From positions 72,157,652-72,221,651 of the forward strand of contig NC_079496.1 of the NCBI RefSeq assembly GCF_030052815.1: DNA of 64,000 nucleotides, in the 5' to 3' direction. The translations under genes were made by a program, and so were the position numbers. The notes under the pieces are model-generated. The model had not been told where the DNA came from. It did no database searches and saw only the letters and a program-made list of their open reading frames with translations. This stretch comes from Hevea brasiliensis. Its lineage: Eukaryota > Streptophyta > Magnoliopsida > Malpighiales > Euphorbiaceae. This document shows, in pieces, positions 1 through 11,814 of this stretch; position 1 is the stretch's first letter, and each line of letters opens with the position of its first letter.

Positions 1-1937
1 TTTAAAATTAATCAGATTAATTTTAGAACCCTAGATTAAATCAAGAACGATTACACTAACCTCTTGATGTGCTGCAGCGTGTTTGCGCCTTTGAGATTGG
101 TCTTCAGGACACCAGATATTGTCCCTCTAGCTTGTCCACACCAAGAACACCTATGGCAGCCCTTGAACAGCTTCTAAAGCCTTTTCTATTAATTAGAAAT
201 TCAAGTTCTGCCTTTTAAGAGATTAGAGATGCAAACAGGACACTAGAAACAATTTCTAGTGTTCTTAATTCAAGAGATTGATGGCTAATCTCTTTGAATT
301 GATGAGAGATGAAGAGAAATAGCTGGAGAGGCTCAAAGTGGCGTGACAATTGAGAGGAGAGGCTACTGGTTATGTTTTCTTTTCATAACCACACTTAAAT
401 AGCTAGGTTAACACATTAAACCCTAGCCACATGTCACCTTTTGATTAGCTCTAGGTTTAAGTGACCCAATCACATTGTGCCAAGTGTCAAACCTATATTT
501 AATCTTGATTTTAATCATCTTACATGATTAAAAAAATATTTGGCAAGCTTATGTGTTATGCCATGTGTCACCATCTCATGGTGCCACGTGTCACACTGCA
601 AAATGACCAAAATGCCCCTGTGTCTTAATTTTGAGTTCTTAACCCAAAATAATTATTTTCTTCTTCTAATTAATTTATATCAAATATAAATTAATTAATT
701 AATCTCTATTAATTGATTTCTCATCAATTAAATTCATATTTAAACACTTTAAATATAAATTTAATTTATACTGCACATCCAATAATCTAGATTTGGTTTC
801 AAGTCATGCTAGGGACTTTGCAATTTAATTGCAAACCAAATCTATTTAATTAATCAATTAAACTCTTTAATTAATTAATTAAATCATATTTAAATAGGTG
901 ATAACTTGTGTATGTGTGTGACTTACTAGGCTCATCACTAATTGGCAATGAGACATGATATCAACTCTTAATATCATCAGAACTCTTTCTTACCATAAAT
1001 GATTTCTCTAAATCATTTTATGAACCTCATAGACCATGGTTAACACCTAGCATAGCATGCCATGGCCACCCAATTAGTAATAAGATTTACCTTAAATGAA
1101 CCTATAATCATATGTTACCATGCACTAGAATCTCTCTGTTACAAAATCCCAACTCAAGCTGGAGTCATGGTTTATGTCAAACTCCATTTGCTATGAATAT
1201 TATGTTCTCTTTTAATTCCAGTTCTTGATTAAAAGATTTTTCTCATCAGAAACTCTTTTCTGAATAAATCTATCTGTCCTGGCCAGGAACTTGAAACATC
1301 AAGAACAATTAAATGAACATAGGATTTTAACTCTATTTACTTAGAGGAACAGATTCCATCTTGATCAACACCTACCTCCATATATAACTAGTAGGAGCCA
1401 ACAGATGCCCATATACCCATACATAGTACAAGTATGAAAGCAATATCAAACTCAAACTACCTATATACAAGATAACTGTGCTATCTCAGGTCTAAAGATT
1501 ATATGCACTGATATGATTTATGACAAAACATTGACAAGAGTAAACTCCATGTGCTTGTCATAAGTGTCACTGGTTCGGCCTACTTATCATTTATAAGTGC
1601 CTATCATGTTTGTTATATGGCATGAGACTCACCATTCCATCTTATTTATATCTCATATAAATAACTTGGGAACAAACATGAATACAATCTTTCTGGATAA
1701 GTCATGTCCTTATTATGAAGTATCCTCGATTGTGAACCTATTTATGATACTTTGTGCTAGAAATATTGTCACTCATATTCTTAACAACTTAAGAATAATA
1801 TTTCTAACAAAATATCAATGGACCTTTTCTATTACACATAAATATATTATGTAAACGGAAAAGTGGAAATGCCTTTTATTAATAAAATATGTACAAGATA
1901 CATACTAAATGATATGCTCTAGGGCATACTACTAACA
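1..1937 (-). mobile_element. Copia-like LTR D1, minus strand, runs off the left edge
   Basis: A second copy lies in inverted orientation at 5113-5846 plus 19288-20402. On the minus strand it begins at 1937 with TGTTAGTAGTATGCCC, the TG start expected of an LTR. A TATA-like TATTTAAG stands near 395-402 on the minus strand, matching TATATAAG in the other copy, so this is probably the LTR promoter. Alignment with the other copy is close from about position 1 to 1665; bases 1666-1937 occur only here because the other copy is truncated. No coding domain is visible, so the superfamily (copia) is a guess from general LTR layout. Confidence 0.55.
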
Positions 1938-3957
1938 AAATTATGCCATTAACCCATTCAAATTATTGAGTAAAGTTGAGTTACCAAACCTGCAACTCTG
2001 CAGAATTTATATTGAGCAGGAATGTTTGAAGGGTTATAACTCTCTCTACAAAACTCCGATTTAGGCGATTCTTGAACCGATGGAAACCTAAGACATAGTA
2101 GAACATTTCATATGAAGAAATTTAGACCAAATTATGAACTTAACTTAATCAAATTACTGACCAAATTTGGATCAAAATCTGCCAGAACTCAAAATCTCAG
2201 CATGAACAGTGCACGTAAACAGTAATTTTATTTTGGCCATAACCTGAGCTACAAAACTCCGATTGAGGTGATCAAAAAATGAGAATACACTTAAGACAAT
2301 AAGGAACATTTTCTATGAAGGAAGTTTTGTCAAATTCCAACAGTAGATTGACCAATGGAATAGTGCAACTTAGAACTCCAAAATCGAAAATTGGCAATTT
2401 TGCCAAAATGACCTAAGCTTTGAGAAAACGACCAAAACCAACAAGTTTAATGACCAAAATGTGGTATGTGGGTGAAGTTGGAGTTCCCATAACTATTAAG
2501 CCTTAGAAAGTCAACTATTTGACTTGAATAGTGCAGTGAATAGTAACCCAAAACACAAAATTTCAAGAACGTCGAAATTAGCACGTTAGAGCTAGGTATA
2601 AGTGAAGTTAAATTTATTTTTGGATTTATGTTAAATTATGGTACTGAAACACTATAAAATTGTGTGTTTCAGTAGAAAAGAATACCGGGACAGAACCCGA
2701 GGAGTCGAGTTAAGGCCAAAAGGCGACTCATTTGAGGTTTGTGCACAACATCTCCATGCTTTAAAATTCATTGATAAAGTGAACGAAATATGTATTTTAC
2801 TTGTGATTTGGAATTATTGAAAGTTTATTTGTGACATTATTTATGATGTTTTTATTAAACTGTGAAAGTTATTGTGTATATTTGAAATAGCAATGTTTAG
2901 CAAATTGTTAAGATAAGTTTTGAAACCACAGTGTCATGACCATATATTTGAATACCTCACTAGCACGACTAGTGGGGGTAATTAGTTTCGAATTTTGATT
3001 CCTTCTCTGGAGAAGTGTTGAGGTGTGCCAGTAGAAGAGGTTGTGAATGGATATCCATATATTTGAGCTAGCTAGCCTTGTGATATGATTTCTCTTTAGC
3101 CTCTGGCTATTGAGATTCTATTTGTTTCGAATGGCATGATCTAACTGTGGGTTTTATGAAATGTGTTTTGATACTTTGAAATGAACTTGGTTTGCATTAA
3201 AATCTCATAATTCATGTTTTGTGTTTAATGCTCATGCTTAGTCAAATTTTTGAATAAATGTGATTTTATTTTTGCATAAAGATTATTTTAATATGTTGTG
3301 TACCACTGAGTCCTAGTACTCGTGATAGCTATTCTTTGTCATGAATCTGAGACTAGAAGAGCGTGATGAAATTTCGAGGTGTGAGGAGCTATCATCTTGA
3401 AGTCTTGGTATAATTTATACCACACTGTAAATATTTATTTTGATGTATGTATTGCATATAAAGGTATGGACATGTAAATGGGTCTTGAGCAGCTTGTACA
3501 AAATTTGTATGAAGTTTGTAATAAAATTTAGTTTGTATTTCTTTTGATGTGAATTTTGTAAGGATGTATATAAATTGTTTTGTCTCAAATGAAATGATTG
3601 TGGAATTGTTGAAATTGATAGAGTTTGATTGTGAAATTGAAGTTGTGGTTGAGAAAAATTTTTAGAAGTGCTTTTTACAGGTATTTGAAGAACGGTTTTC
3701 TCAAAATACAGAGGAAACTCTGTCAAAATTTTTATAAAATTTGCGGAAAAATAAAATGGGCCGAAATTTCCAACTAGCTTTTCACTTAAGTACATATTTT
3801 AAATACTTATTAGAAATGCTCACCACTTACCAAAAGTAAGAAATTGTTTTAAAATCCCTTGTAGGGTGCTTAATGAGTTATCGGTAGGTGAAGTTCGGTA
3901 GTTCATTAAGTATTCTACGGGATCATGTTATGCCTTACAGAGGGGTAAGGTGTGACA
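1938..3957 (+). mobile_element. Ty3/gypsy LTR, 3' two-kilobase fragment (C/G family)
   Basis: The sequence matches the last 2 kb of the LTRs of elements C (29742-30985) and G (58796-62196), including the end GGGGTAAGGTGTGACA at 3942-3957. It keeps the GGTATA-ATT-TATACC hairpin (3407-3421) and the long terminal hairpin (arms 3861-3876 and 3903-3918). The first hairpin of the series, near 3307-3322, has lost part of its stem. No primer binding site follows, so this is a 3' LTR or solo-LTR remnant, not a 5' LTR. Short open frames inside it are not genes. Confidence 0.75.
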
Positions 3958-5112
3958 AAACATGGCAGTTTGCCAAAGCATCAAAGTCCCATTTTCAAAC
4001 CCTTAAGTCAAGCACTAACATGCACACACATGGACATTAACCTACTACAACTTCTATTTGAGTTAATCAACCTTAATTCCCATCCATTTGAGGTAAGAAA
4101 AACTCAAACACAATAAAACTTCATGGCTGCCAAAAATGGACAAGTTCATGTCTCAATATTTCCTTCCTTTCTCTTCACCAAATTACTCACCTCAACCTAA
4201 ACACAAGGTTTATTAAAGCAAGGGAGAGGATTTGGACACTTACCTCTTGAGAGCTTCCTTTAAACTTCACCAAATCTTGTTTTTCTTGTTCCCAATATCT
4301 TCCCCAAGGTGAGTAGGTAAGTTTTAATGAAAGATCTAAGTGGAAATGATGGCTTGATCATGCACCAATGAAGCTTGCGTGTGGGCTGGCAATGGTGCTT
4401 CCAGGGAGGATCTTCATTTCGGCAAGTGAGAGTGAGGTTGAAGATGAAGATGACAATGACTTGAATCTTCTGTCCCAAGGTCCAATATGTCTCCCAAGTT
4501 AGGAGTTAGTGGAGCACTAATCCTATTTTTAATGTTTAATTATTCCAAGTTTTCTTATTTGCTCACTTATCTCAATTCTTTCACTATTTACATAATGTAT
4601 CTCACTTTAATTTTTCATGAAATTTCAAAAGTGTAATATCATTTATTTTTAATAGACATTGAGGTCAAAAGGCAACCCTAGGTGTCAAATGACCAAAATG
4701 CCCATCTTCAGGTTGTATTCCCAATTTTTCGGTAACACCAATTTTTGTCTGTTTCTCTATTTTTCATTTTTCTTTATTCTAATTTATTAATTTTTCTTTG
4801 ATATTTCTAGTGTCAATTACATTTCAATAAACCTTTAATTATATCTCAAAATTTAATTCCGTGGGTTCCCCGTGGTTCTTGGGTCGGCAATGGCCTTCCC
4901 AGTGCGGTCACCCATCGCTGTGGTGTCGACTCGTTTAACTTATTTTCCTTTCCTCTCTTTCATTTTTCTTTAATTTTTCTTCTATTTTCTTTTTATTTAT
5001 TTCATTATTATATTTCTGTTCACTATCACCGAAGTATAGCTCCAGACATCCTGACTTGCCTAGACTGATGGAGCAACAGAACGTACAGAATACGTACAAT
5101 GGGGATGTTACA
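3958..5112 (-). mobile_element. Ty3/gypsy LTR, first 1.15 kb, minus strand
   Basis: Read on the minus strand it starts at 5112 with TGTAACATCCCC, the LTR start shared by the A, B, G and H families. It then carries the conserved early-LTR block with GCGATGGGTGACCGCACTGG-like sequence near 4890-4925. It stops abruptly at 3958 against the end of the preceding LTR fragment, so it is truncated. The 5112 boundary abuts the truncated copia-like LTR D2. Confidence 0.65.
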
Positions 5113-5846
5113 GATCTCAACTTATTTACATGAGATGTAAATAAGATGGAATGGTGAGTCTCATGCCATATAACAAACATGATAAGCACTTATGCATGAT
5201 AAGTAGGCCGAACCAGTGACATTTATGACAAGCATATGGAGTTTACTCTTGTCAATGTATTGTCATAAATCATATCAGTGCATATAATCTTTAGACCTGA
5301 GATAGCACAGTTATCTTGTATATAGGTGGTTTGAGTTTGATATTGCTTTCATACTTGTACTGTGTATAGGTATATGGGCATGTGTTAGCTCCTACTAGTT
5401 ATATATGGAGGTAGGTGTTGATTAAGATAAAATCTGTTCCTCTAAGTAAATAGGGATAAAATCCTATTTTCATTTAATTGTTCTTGATGTTTCAAGTTCC
5501 TGGTCAGGACAGATAGATTTAATCAGAAAAGAGTTTCTGATGAGAAAATCTTTTAATCGAGAATTGGAATTAAAAGAGAACATAATATTCATAGCAAAAG
5601 GGTTTGACATAAACCATGACTCCAGCTTGAGTTTGGATTTTGTAACAGAGAGATTCTAGCGCATGGTAACATATGATTATAGGTTCATTTAAGGTAAACC
5701 TTATTACTAATTGGGTGGCCATGGCATGCTATGCTAGGTATTAACCATGGTCTATGAGGTGCATAAAATGATTTAGAGAAATCATTTATGGTAAGAAAAA
5801 GTTCTGATGATATCAAGAGTTGATATCATGTCTCATTGCCAATTAG
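5113..5846 (+). mobile_element. Copia-like LTR D2, left part (5' truncated)
   Basis: Reverse-complement copy of about 930-1665 of the window. Its continuation is at 19288 after element A. The uninterrupted sequence across the insertion point can be read from the D1 copy at 930-960. Its 5' end is missing; the truncation point is at the Ty3 LTR fragment ending at 5112. Confidence 0.7.
5842..5846 (+). repeat. Target site duplication ATTAG, left of element A
   Basis: ATTAG precedes the TG of the 5' LTR and is repeated at 19288-19292 after the CA of the 3' LTR. The D1 copy has a single ATTAG here (reverse complement CTAAT), which proves the insertion. Confidence 0.95.
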
Positions 5847-7954
5847 TGTAACACCCCTAAGTTCGGTAGTGCGTTCTACTGTTCCGATGACCAGTGCTGT
5901 CCGGACAGCTAGGATGCCTAGAACTACACTTCGATATGAGCGAGGAGACATAAAATAATGAAATACAAGAAAAGAAACCACAAGAAAAACAAAGGAAAAA
6001 TAATAGCAAAGAAATGTAACCAAGTTAAGCAAGTCGAGAACCCTAGCGATGGGTTACCGCACTGGGAAGTCACGGCGTGGACCGTTGACTGGCCCTAGAC
6101 TGCGGGGAACCCTGGAAAACATTTTTAGGACTTAAATAGACCCTTATTGAAGAATAATTATCATTAGTAAGATCAAAGAAAAATTAAATAATTAGTATAA
6201 AGAAAAGTGAGAAATCGAAAAACAGACAAAACCCGGTGTTACCGAAAAATCGGGAATGCAACCCGAACAGGGGCATTATGGTCATTTGACATCCCGAATT
6301 GTCTTTTGACCTAAATTTCCATTAAAAATAAATAATATTACACTTAGAAAATAAAATGAAAAATTAATTTGGTGGTACCTAAAGTAAATAGCCAAAAGTG
6401 GAGTGAAAATGGTGTAAATAACACATTTAACATATTATATGATTAATTGAGTCAGTGGGCCACTAAAGGAATAAAATAAAAACATAATGGGGCAGCTGTA
6501 ATTCCATTATACATGCTGAAACTTCATCTTCTCCAAATGCTCTCAACCATGCCAAAATGAAGGATTAGAAATCCACCATTGCCGTTTTCTCTCAAGCTCA
6601 TCTAACCCCTCATTTCACTTCCAATCATTTAGGTTTTTTCATTAAAGATTATCTACACATCATAAGGAAGAGCTTGATACCAAAATCAAGAAGTTTAATC
6701 AAGGTTTAGCAAGCTCCAACCATAGGTAAGTTTACATTTTTGAATGTTGCTTTGTTAAACTTTGTGTACATGTTATGGGTGTGTGCTTTGTGAAGAAAAT
6801 TTTCAAGTTTGAAGAGTTCTTGATATATCCAGTTTGGACAGCCATGGAGTTGTGTATTTGATGATTTATTTTACATATATTTGATGAGAAATTATGATGA
6901 ATAGGGTGATTTAATGTCCTAGTAGTTAAATTCCATGTATATGTGGTGATTGTACAATGGGGATTGAAGTTGACGAATTATGGACACTTTGGCATGGTGA
7001 AGCTTTGCGGCAGCCTTATGAGTTCATGAAGGTATTGGCAGAATATTGACATTGAGGATTGATGGATATGTATATAGATTGGTTGTGTTAAGTGTATGTA
7101 AGAATGAGTAATGTTTATGTGTATATGTGATTGTACTTAGACTTTGTAAATTTGAGTTTATTTGGTGTATTGAGGATGTGTGTAATCTGCCCAAAGTGAC
7201 TTTAAAGTGAAGAGGTATGTGGTTTTGGTAATGTACCAAAACAGAATTGGTAAGGGAAGTGGACATATAGCAATTAAATGTGTAATGGATACATGTTTAA
7301 GTAAGGTAATTAAGGCCAGTATGTATTTTAACCTATAACTTTAAATGTGTAACCTCAATTGGTATGAGACCAATTGGAGGTGAAACTAGGCAAAAAATGT
7401 GCCAACTTTCATTGAGAAAGCATACCAAAATTCTGCTTGCAAGGTGACATGAAAAATGACCAATTCGGATTAAGTGCAAGTGAGGCCTGAAAATTGACCA
7501 TTTGGACAGCAGTTAGTATTTAGGCCATAACTCACTTAAAACAGGTCTAATTGACCTAAAATTTTTACCATGAATAGTTAAGACCCATACCTACAAGTCT
7601 TGTGAAGACACCAAAGCCCAGAAATGACCAGAAACAAGTCAAAAAGCTTGCACAAGTTCGGGTCCAAAAACTGGCCGAACCAAAGTTGACCAAATTGACC
7701 GAAAATTGACCTAATTTGTTGCCATCTGACCAGCAATAGTATAATGACCATAACTTGGTCTACTTAACTCAGAATGACCTAAAATTTTTCCACGCGCTCC
7801 ATAAGACATAGATCTACAAGTTTGTAGTTTTCACTAAAACCCGAAAACCGAGGGAACTAGGTCGTCCGGCTAGGTCAAACTAGTATCCCGGAATCCAGAA
7901 AGTTGCAATAAAATGCACTAAACAAGGAAATGAAATTGGCAAGATGTACCAACC

Positions 7955-7959
7955 CTAAA
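7955..7959 (+). repeat. Target site duplication CTAAA
   Basis: CTAAA occurs on both sides of the insert (7955-7959 and 10175-10179). The 3' LTR of A has one copy at the same place (near 17550), showing the empty site. Confidence 0.92.
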
Positions 7960-10174
7960 TGTAACACCCCTCATCTTAATTTACTAATCATTTTGATTAC
8001 TATTCACCCACTAGTCAACCAAAATGTTGACTTTTTTATACTTAATGGATATATTAATTCTAATTACACCAAGATCCCATATTTTGAGTTTTATATTTGC
8101 TAGTATTAATTGCCAATTGCAATTTAAAGTCCCCTAGATGCATTTCTAAATTTTAAACTTTGAATTTCAAGTTTGGTGTCACTATTCACCTCATTGGTCA
8201 ACAAAAATGTTGACTTTTGGATAGAAAATAGGTACATTGGTTTTAACACTCCCAATGCACCACATTTTACATTTAAAACTTGTTGGAATTGATTACCATC
8301 GCCATTTCTAAGATTAACACAAGAGAGCAGAACTTTCAGTTGATGAAGCTTAACTTTACTGTTCCATTAAGCACTGTTGCAGTGGGAATTTGAGGAAATG
8401 GTAAACATGAAAGTTGTTCCTTACTTTGTCTAGTTGAATTTCCTTTTTTGAATCACTCCATTTGGAGTTTTTAGCTCCAGATATGGTCCAAAAACCACAG
8501 CTGGCCGGATTTCAATTCTGCAGAATTTACCAAATCTACAGTACCATGAACAGTGACTATAACCACCATTTTGGTTAGGTTCTGGTCATAATTTGGGGTA
8601 GGTTTCTTCATGAAAGTTGTTTGTCTATGTCTTATCTTGTTGCTGTAAAAATTTCAGGTCAAAAGACCATATCTACTGTGAGTTATCGCCAAATGAACAG
8701 TTACTATTCATTTGGTCATTTCTGCAGGTGCTGTTGCAGGGTATCCGGATTGGAGCCAACTTTTGGTCCACTTGCTTTGGTCTTTTGGGCATGGTTTCTT
8801 CAGCAAAAATGTGCCATTATAAGCCTAGTTTCATGTCCAATTGGCCAAACACCAATTGAACCTACACAGCCAAAGTTATGGCTGTCTAAGTGTGCTGCAA
8901 TCTCAACCACCATGCTGCACTCTCTAGGCAGTATACTCATTCACTTTGCCATGCTATATTTCAGTCCCAATTATGGTCAAATTTCCTCAAATGGTCACTA
9001 ATTGACCATTAGAATGTTCTTTAACAATTTCATAAGCCAAGTCCAATTTTTCACTCCTAAACCCTAGCTCAAATTCAAGGGTTACACCAATTACCTTAGT
9101 TAGCATACCAATTCATTATACTTGTGTATATGTACCTTAAACATCATTTCTAGTCCACTCTAAGTCCAACAAAACACTCATTCCTATTCCTTCAATAGGG
9201 CTGCCGAATTTCATGGTAGGCATACACTCAAATTTGGTTCATTTAATCCACAAATTCATATTGATTTCAAGTCTCTAACATAGAAAATAAGGGTTCTAAG
9301 TAGATAGGTGCACTAACCTCTTGTAGGGTAGAATTTTCCAAGCTTGAACTTCACTTTCCTTCCTTTTCTAGGCTGCCAAACACTTCCCCAAGATGAGTGG
9401 ACAAGTTTTAATGAAGGTGACTTAGGGTTTAGTAGTGCAATTTCATGGGAAATGGAAGTAATTAAAGGAAACTTTCATGGAGGGTTATGGAGGGGAGGTT
9501 CACGTTTTGAGGAAGAAGAAGAACCAGAAAATTGGTTTCTTAATTTGCCATTTTCCTCTTTTTAAAGAGTCTTTGTTGTGTTGTTGAATGGTGATTAGTG
9601 GAGGGCACTTAAATGACATCATGGTGATGTCATAATTAAGCATTTAAGTCTTTTTCTTTTTCTTTCTTTTCTATTCATTTTTAATTTAATTTTTAGCAAT
9701 ATTTATTCATATTTTAGATCATAATAATTATTTACTTAACTGGACAAGTCGGCCAAAAATCGTCTCTGAAGGCGAAATGACCAAAATGCCCTCCGTTTGG
9801 CTTAACGGGTCAAAATTGTCTGTACCGATTGAAAAATTTTTCTAAGTATTTTCTTGGCATTCTAATGTCATAGGAACCTCAATGACCCTTCTCTGGAGTC
9901 CCAAAAATTATTTTATGAATTTTTCCCCGGGTCTAGGGCTCCTCGTTGCGAGAACCGCAACTTCCCTCTGGTTACCCATCGCTTGGGCACCGGCTCGTTT
10001 AACTTGGTTGTATTCTATTTCTAAAATTTTTCCTAAATTTTTCTTATTAATATTTCAGTTATTTATGACTCCTCACTCTAGTCTAATTATTTTTCCAGAC
10101 GTTCTAGCTGTCCGGACCGTCACCGGTCACAGGAACAGTAGAATATGCAGAATTGTTACAGTGAGGGTGTTACA
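7960..10174 (-). mobile_element. B-family LTR derivative inserted in the 5' LTR of A (solo LTR, minus strand)
   Basis: The insert has TG...CA ends and a 5-base duplication, and contains no primer site, gag or pol. On the minus strand it starts TGTAACACCCTCACTG and is collinear with the first two kilobases of the B LTR: the early block with the CGCAAC hairpin near 9940-9990, and the module around 8620-8880 that matches 34930-35190. It lacks the last third of the B LTR, where the three-hairpin series lies. Its ends are inverted repeats of about 12 bases. It is either a solo LTR of a related shorter-LTR family or a deleted LTR. Small open frames at 8617-9001 and 9882-10178 are incidental. Confidence 0.8.
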
Positions 10175-10179
10175 CTAAA
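10175..10179 (+). repeat. Target site duplication CTAAA, right copy
   Basis: Pairs with 7955-7959; the empty site is visible in the 3' LTR of A. Confidence 0.92.
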
Positions 10180-10833
10180 AGACTATCGAATGTGACATAT
10201 TAGTGACCCTAAAACCTAATTTACCTAGAACGCATCAAGGGTCGGTATATTAGGTGATTAAGCAAATAATAGCTTTCAGTAAATTACTTATCAAGCATTA
10301 TCGATAGAGACAGTTTAATTTAGTACTGAAACATTTCAAATTGTGTTTCTCAGTTAGTAAAGACTCAGGAAAATGGAAGGAAACACTGAGTCCAGACCAG
10401 GAGACTGTCATTAGAGGTTTGTGCACAACTAGTTTTCAACTGATTTTGCTCTGAATAATATTTCATATGATTAATTGTATGTTATTGTTTTAAATTATGT
10501 TTGTGCACAACAACTATTTCTTTTGAATTTTTCAATTGAAATGAATTATGACTATTTGTATATTATTGTTTTAAATTGTGGAAATGTGTTTGAATGAATA
10601 TTTATCGCTTGAACAGCACTATAAATGGTTTGAAATTGTGAGAAATTGTTTGAATGATATTGATGGATACTTATTGCTTGAAAAGCATTGTAAATGGTTT
10701 GAAACTGTGAAAAAATTTATTTAGTGTGATTTGTGAAAATTGAAGTTAATTATGAATTATGTTGCCATCTTGTGAATGAAATTATGACTTTGGAAATTTT
10801 AAGATAAAAGGTGTTTAGTGTTATCAGAGCAAA

Positions 10834-10985
10834 GTAGGGACGGTGATACGTAACGCCTACGATTCTTGGGAACTCTCACGAGTGAACTCAAGAGCTTGCA
10901 GGGATGGCGATACGTAACGCCTGCAAGTGCTTTGATAGGTACCACCCAAGGGCTTGCAGGGACGGCGATACGTAACGCCTACAGG
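10834..10985 (+). repeat. Three-copy hairpin repeat of about 60 bases in the A LTR
   Basis: The core GGCGATACGTAACGCCT occurs three times at a spacing of about 60 bases. Each copy is flanked by inverted arms: GTAGG/CCTAC in the first, CTTGCAG/CTGCAAG in the second, TTGCAGG/CCTACAGG in the third. The centre TACGTA is itself a palindrome. The same array is in the 3' LTR at about 18212-18364. Confidence 0.8.
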
Positions 10986-11318
10986 TGCTTTGGTAAGTAC
11001 CCTTAAATGCTAGCATTGATCAGAAAATTGTGTCACGGCCTAAGTTGTGTATGAATTAGCAACACTGTGTTCTTAAATTATTTAACTAAATTGTGTTGTT
11101 ATGCAATTTGATAATTTGTGAAATGGAGTTTAAATTCTTATTGACATTCACTGTCTTCTGAATTTAACTATGTTTTGATTACTGAGATTTATTATGATAT
11201 TGTGTTAAATTCCTTATGACATTCATTGTCTTGAATTTAACTATGGTTTTAAGTATCCACTATTTGAATGATTTATGAATTATGATTTAAAGTTGTATTT
11301 GGTTAATGTTGTGCACCA

Positions 11319-11436
11319 CTGAGACATTGTCTCAGCGATAGCTTTTTATTGCTGTCGCAGGTAGACAGACAGACAGGGCAGCAGACTAGGCTGCTAGTAT
11401 CTCCAGTGAGAGACTACCGGGTATAATGAGTATACC
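11319..11436 (+). other. Conserved three-hairpin module, A 5' LTR
   Basis: First hairpin 11319-11335 (CTGAGAC-ATT-GTCTCAG). Second 11335-11358 (GCGATAGC paired with GCTGTCGC, one G-U pair). Third 11420-11436 (GGTATA-ATGAG-TATACC). The same series recurs with changed but still paired stems in the C, G, B and minus-strand LTRs. The function is unknown; it lies about 500-600 bases before the LTR end, upstream of T-rich TGTAA motifs that could belong to a polyadenylation region. Confidence 0.65.
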
Positions 11437-11814
11437 AATATTTTGTATTTTGTAATGTAATGTATGTTCACTGTATGTACATATTATTGTTGGTTTTGAG
11501 TAGTTGTAAGTAAAAATTGTATTATATTTCTTTTATCTCAGTCTTTAAAAAATCACTGTGGATTTGAGTTGAGAAATGTGTTGTGTTGAGAAATATGTTG
11601 GAGTTGAGATTTGGAAATCTATTGAAGTGCTTTTTACAGGTTTTCTGAAGAACTGTTTTATCCAAAATACAGATGGCACTCTGCCAAAATTTTTACAGAA
11701 ACTCCAAATAATTCAAATGTGTTAGTTCTATCACTTCAGTTCAAAAAGGTTTTTAACACCTGTAAATAGTGCTCACCATTGTAAAAGAAGTAAGAAAAGT
11801 TTTTAAAATCCCTT

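Noticed and set aside
3415..3795. 126-codon minus-strand open frame
   Set aside because: Lies in the conserved 3' region of a Ty3 LTR; equivalent regions in C and G do not keep the frame.
7024..7266. 80-codon minus-strand open frame, repeated at 16621-16863
   Set aside because: It is duplicated only because it lies in both LTRs of element A; no family resemblance or conserved coding pattern.
8617..9001. Two overlapping open frames, with relatives at 34886-35183 and 42725-43121
   Set aside because: They recur because the LTR module recurs; frames differ between copies and no protein signature is seen.
9344..9565. Possible small gene starting MNFTFLPFLG
   Set aside because: Inside the B-type LTR insert; the B LTRs do not preserve the frame.
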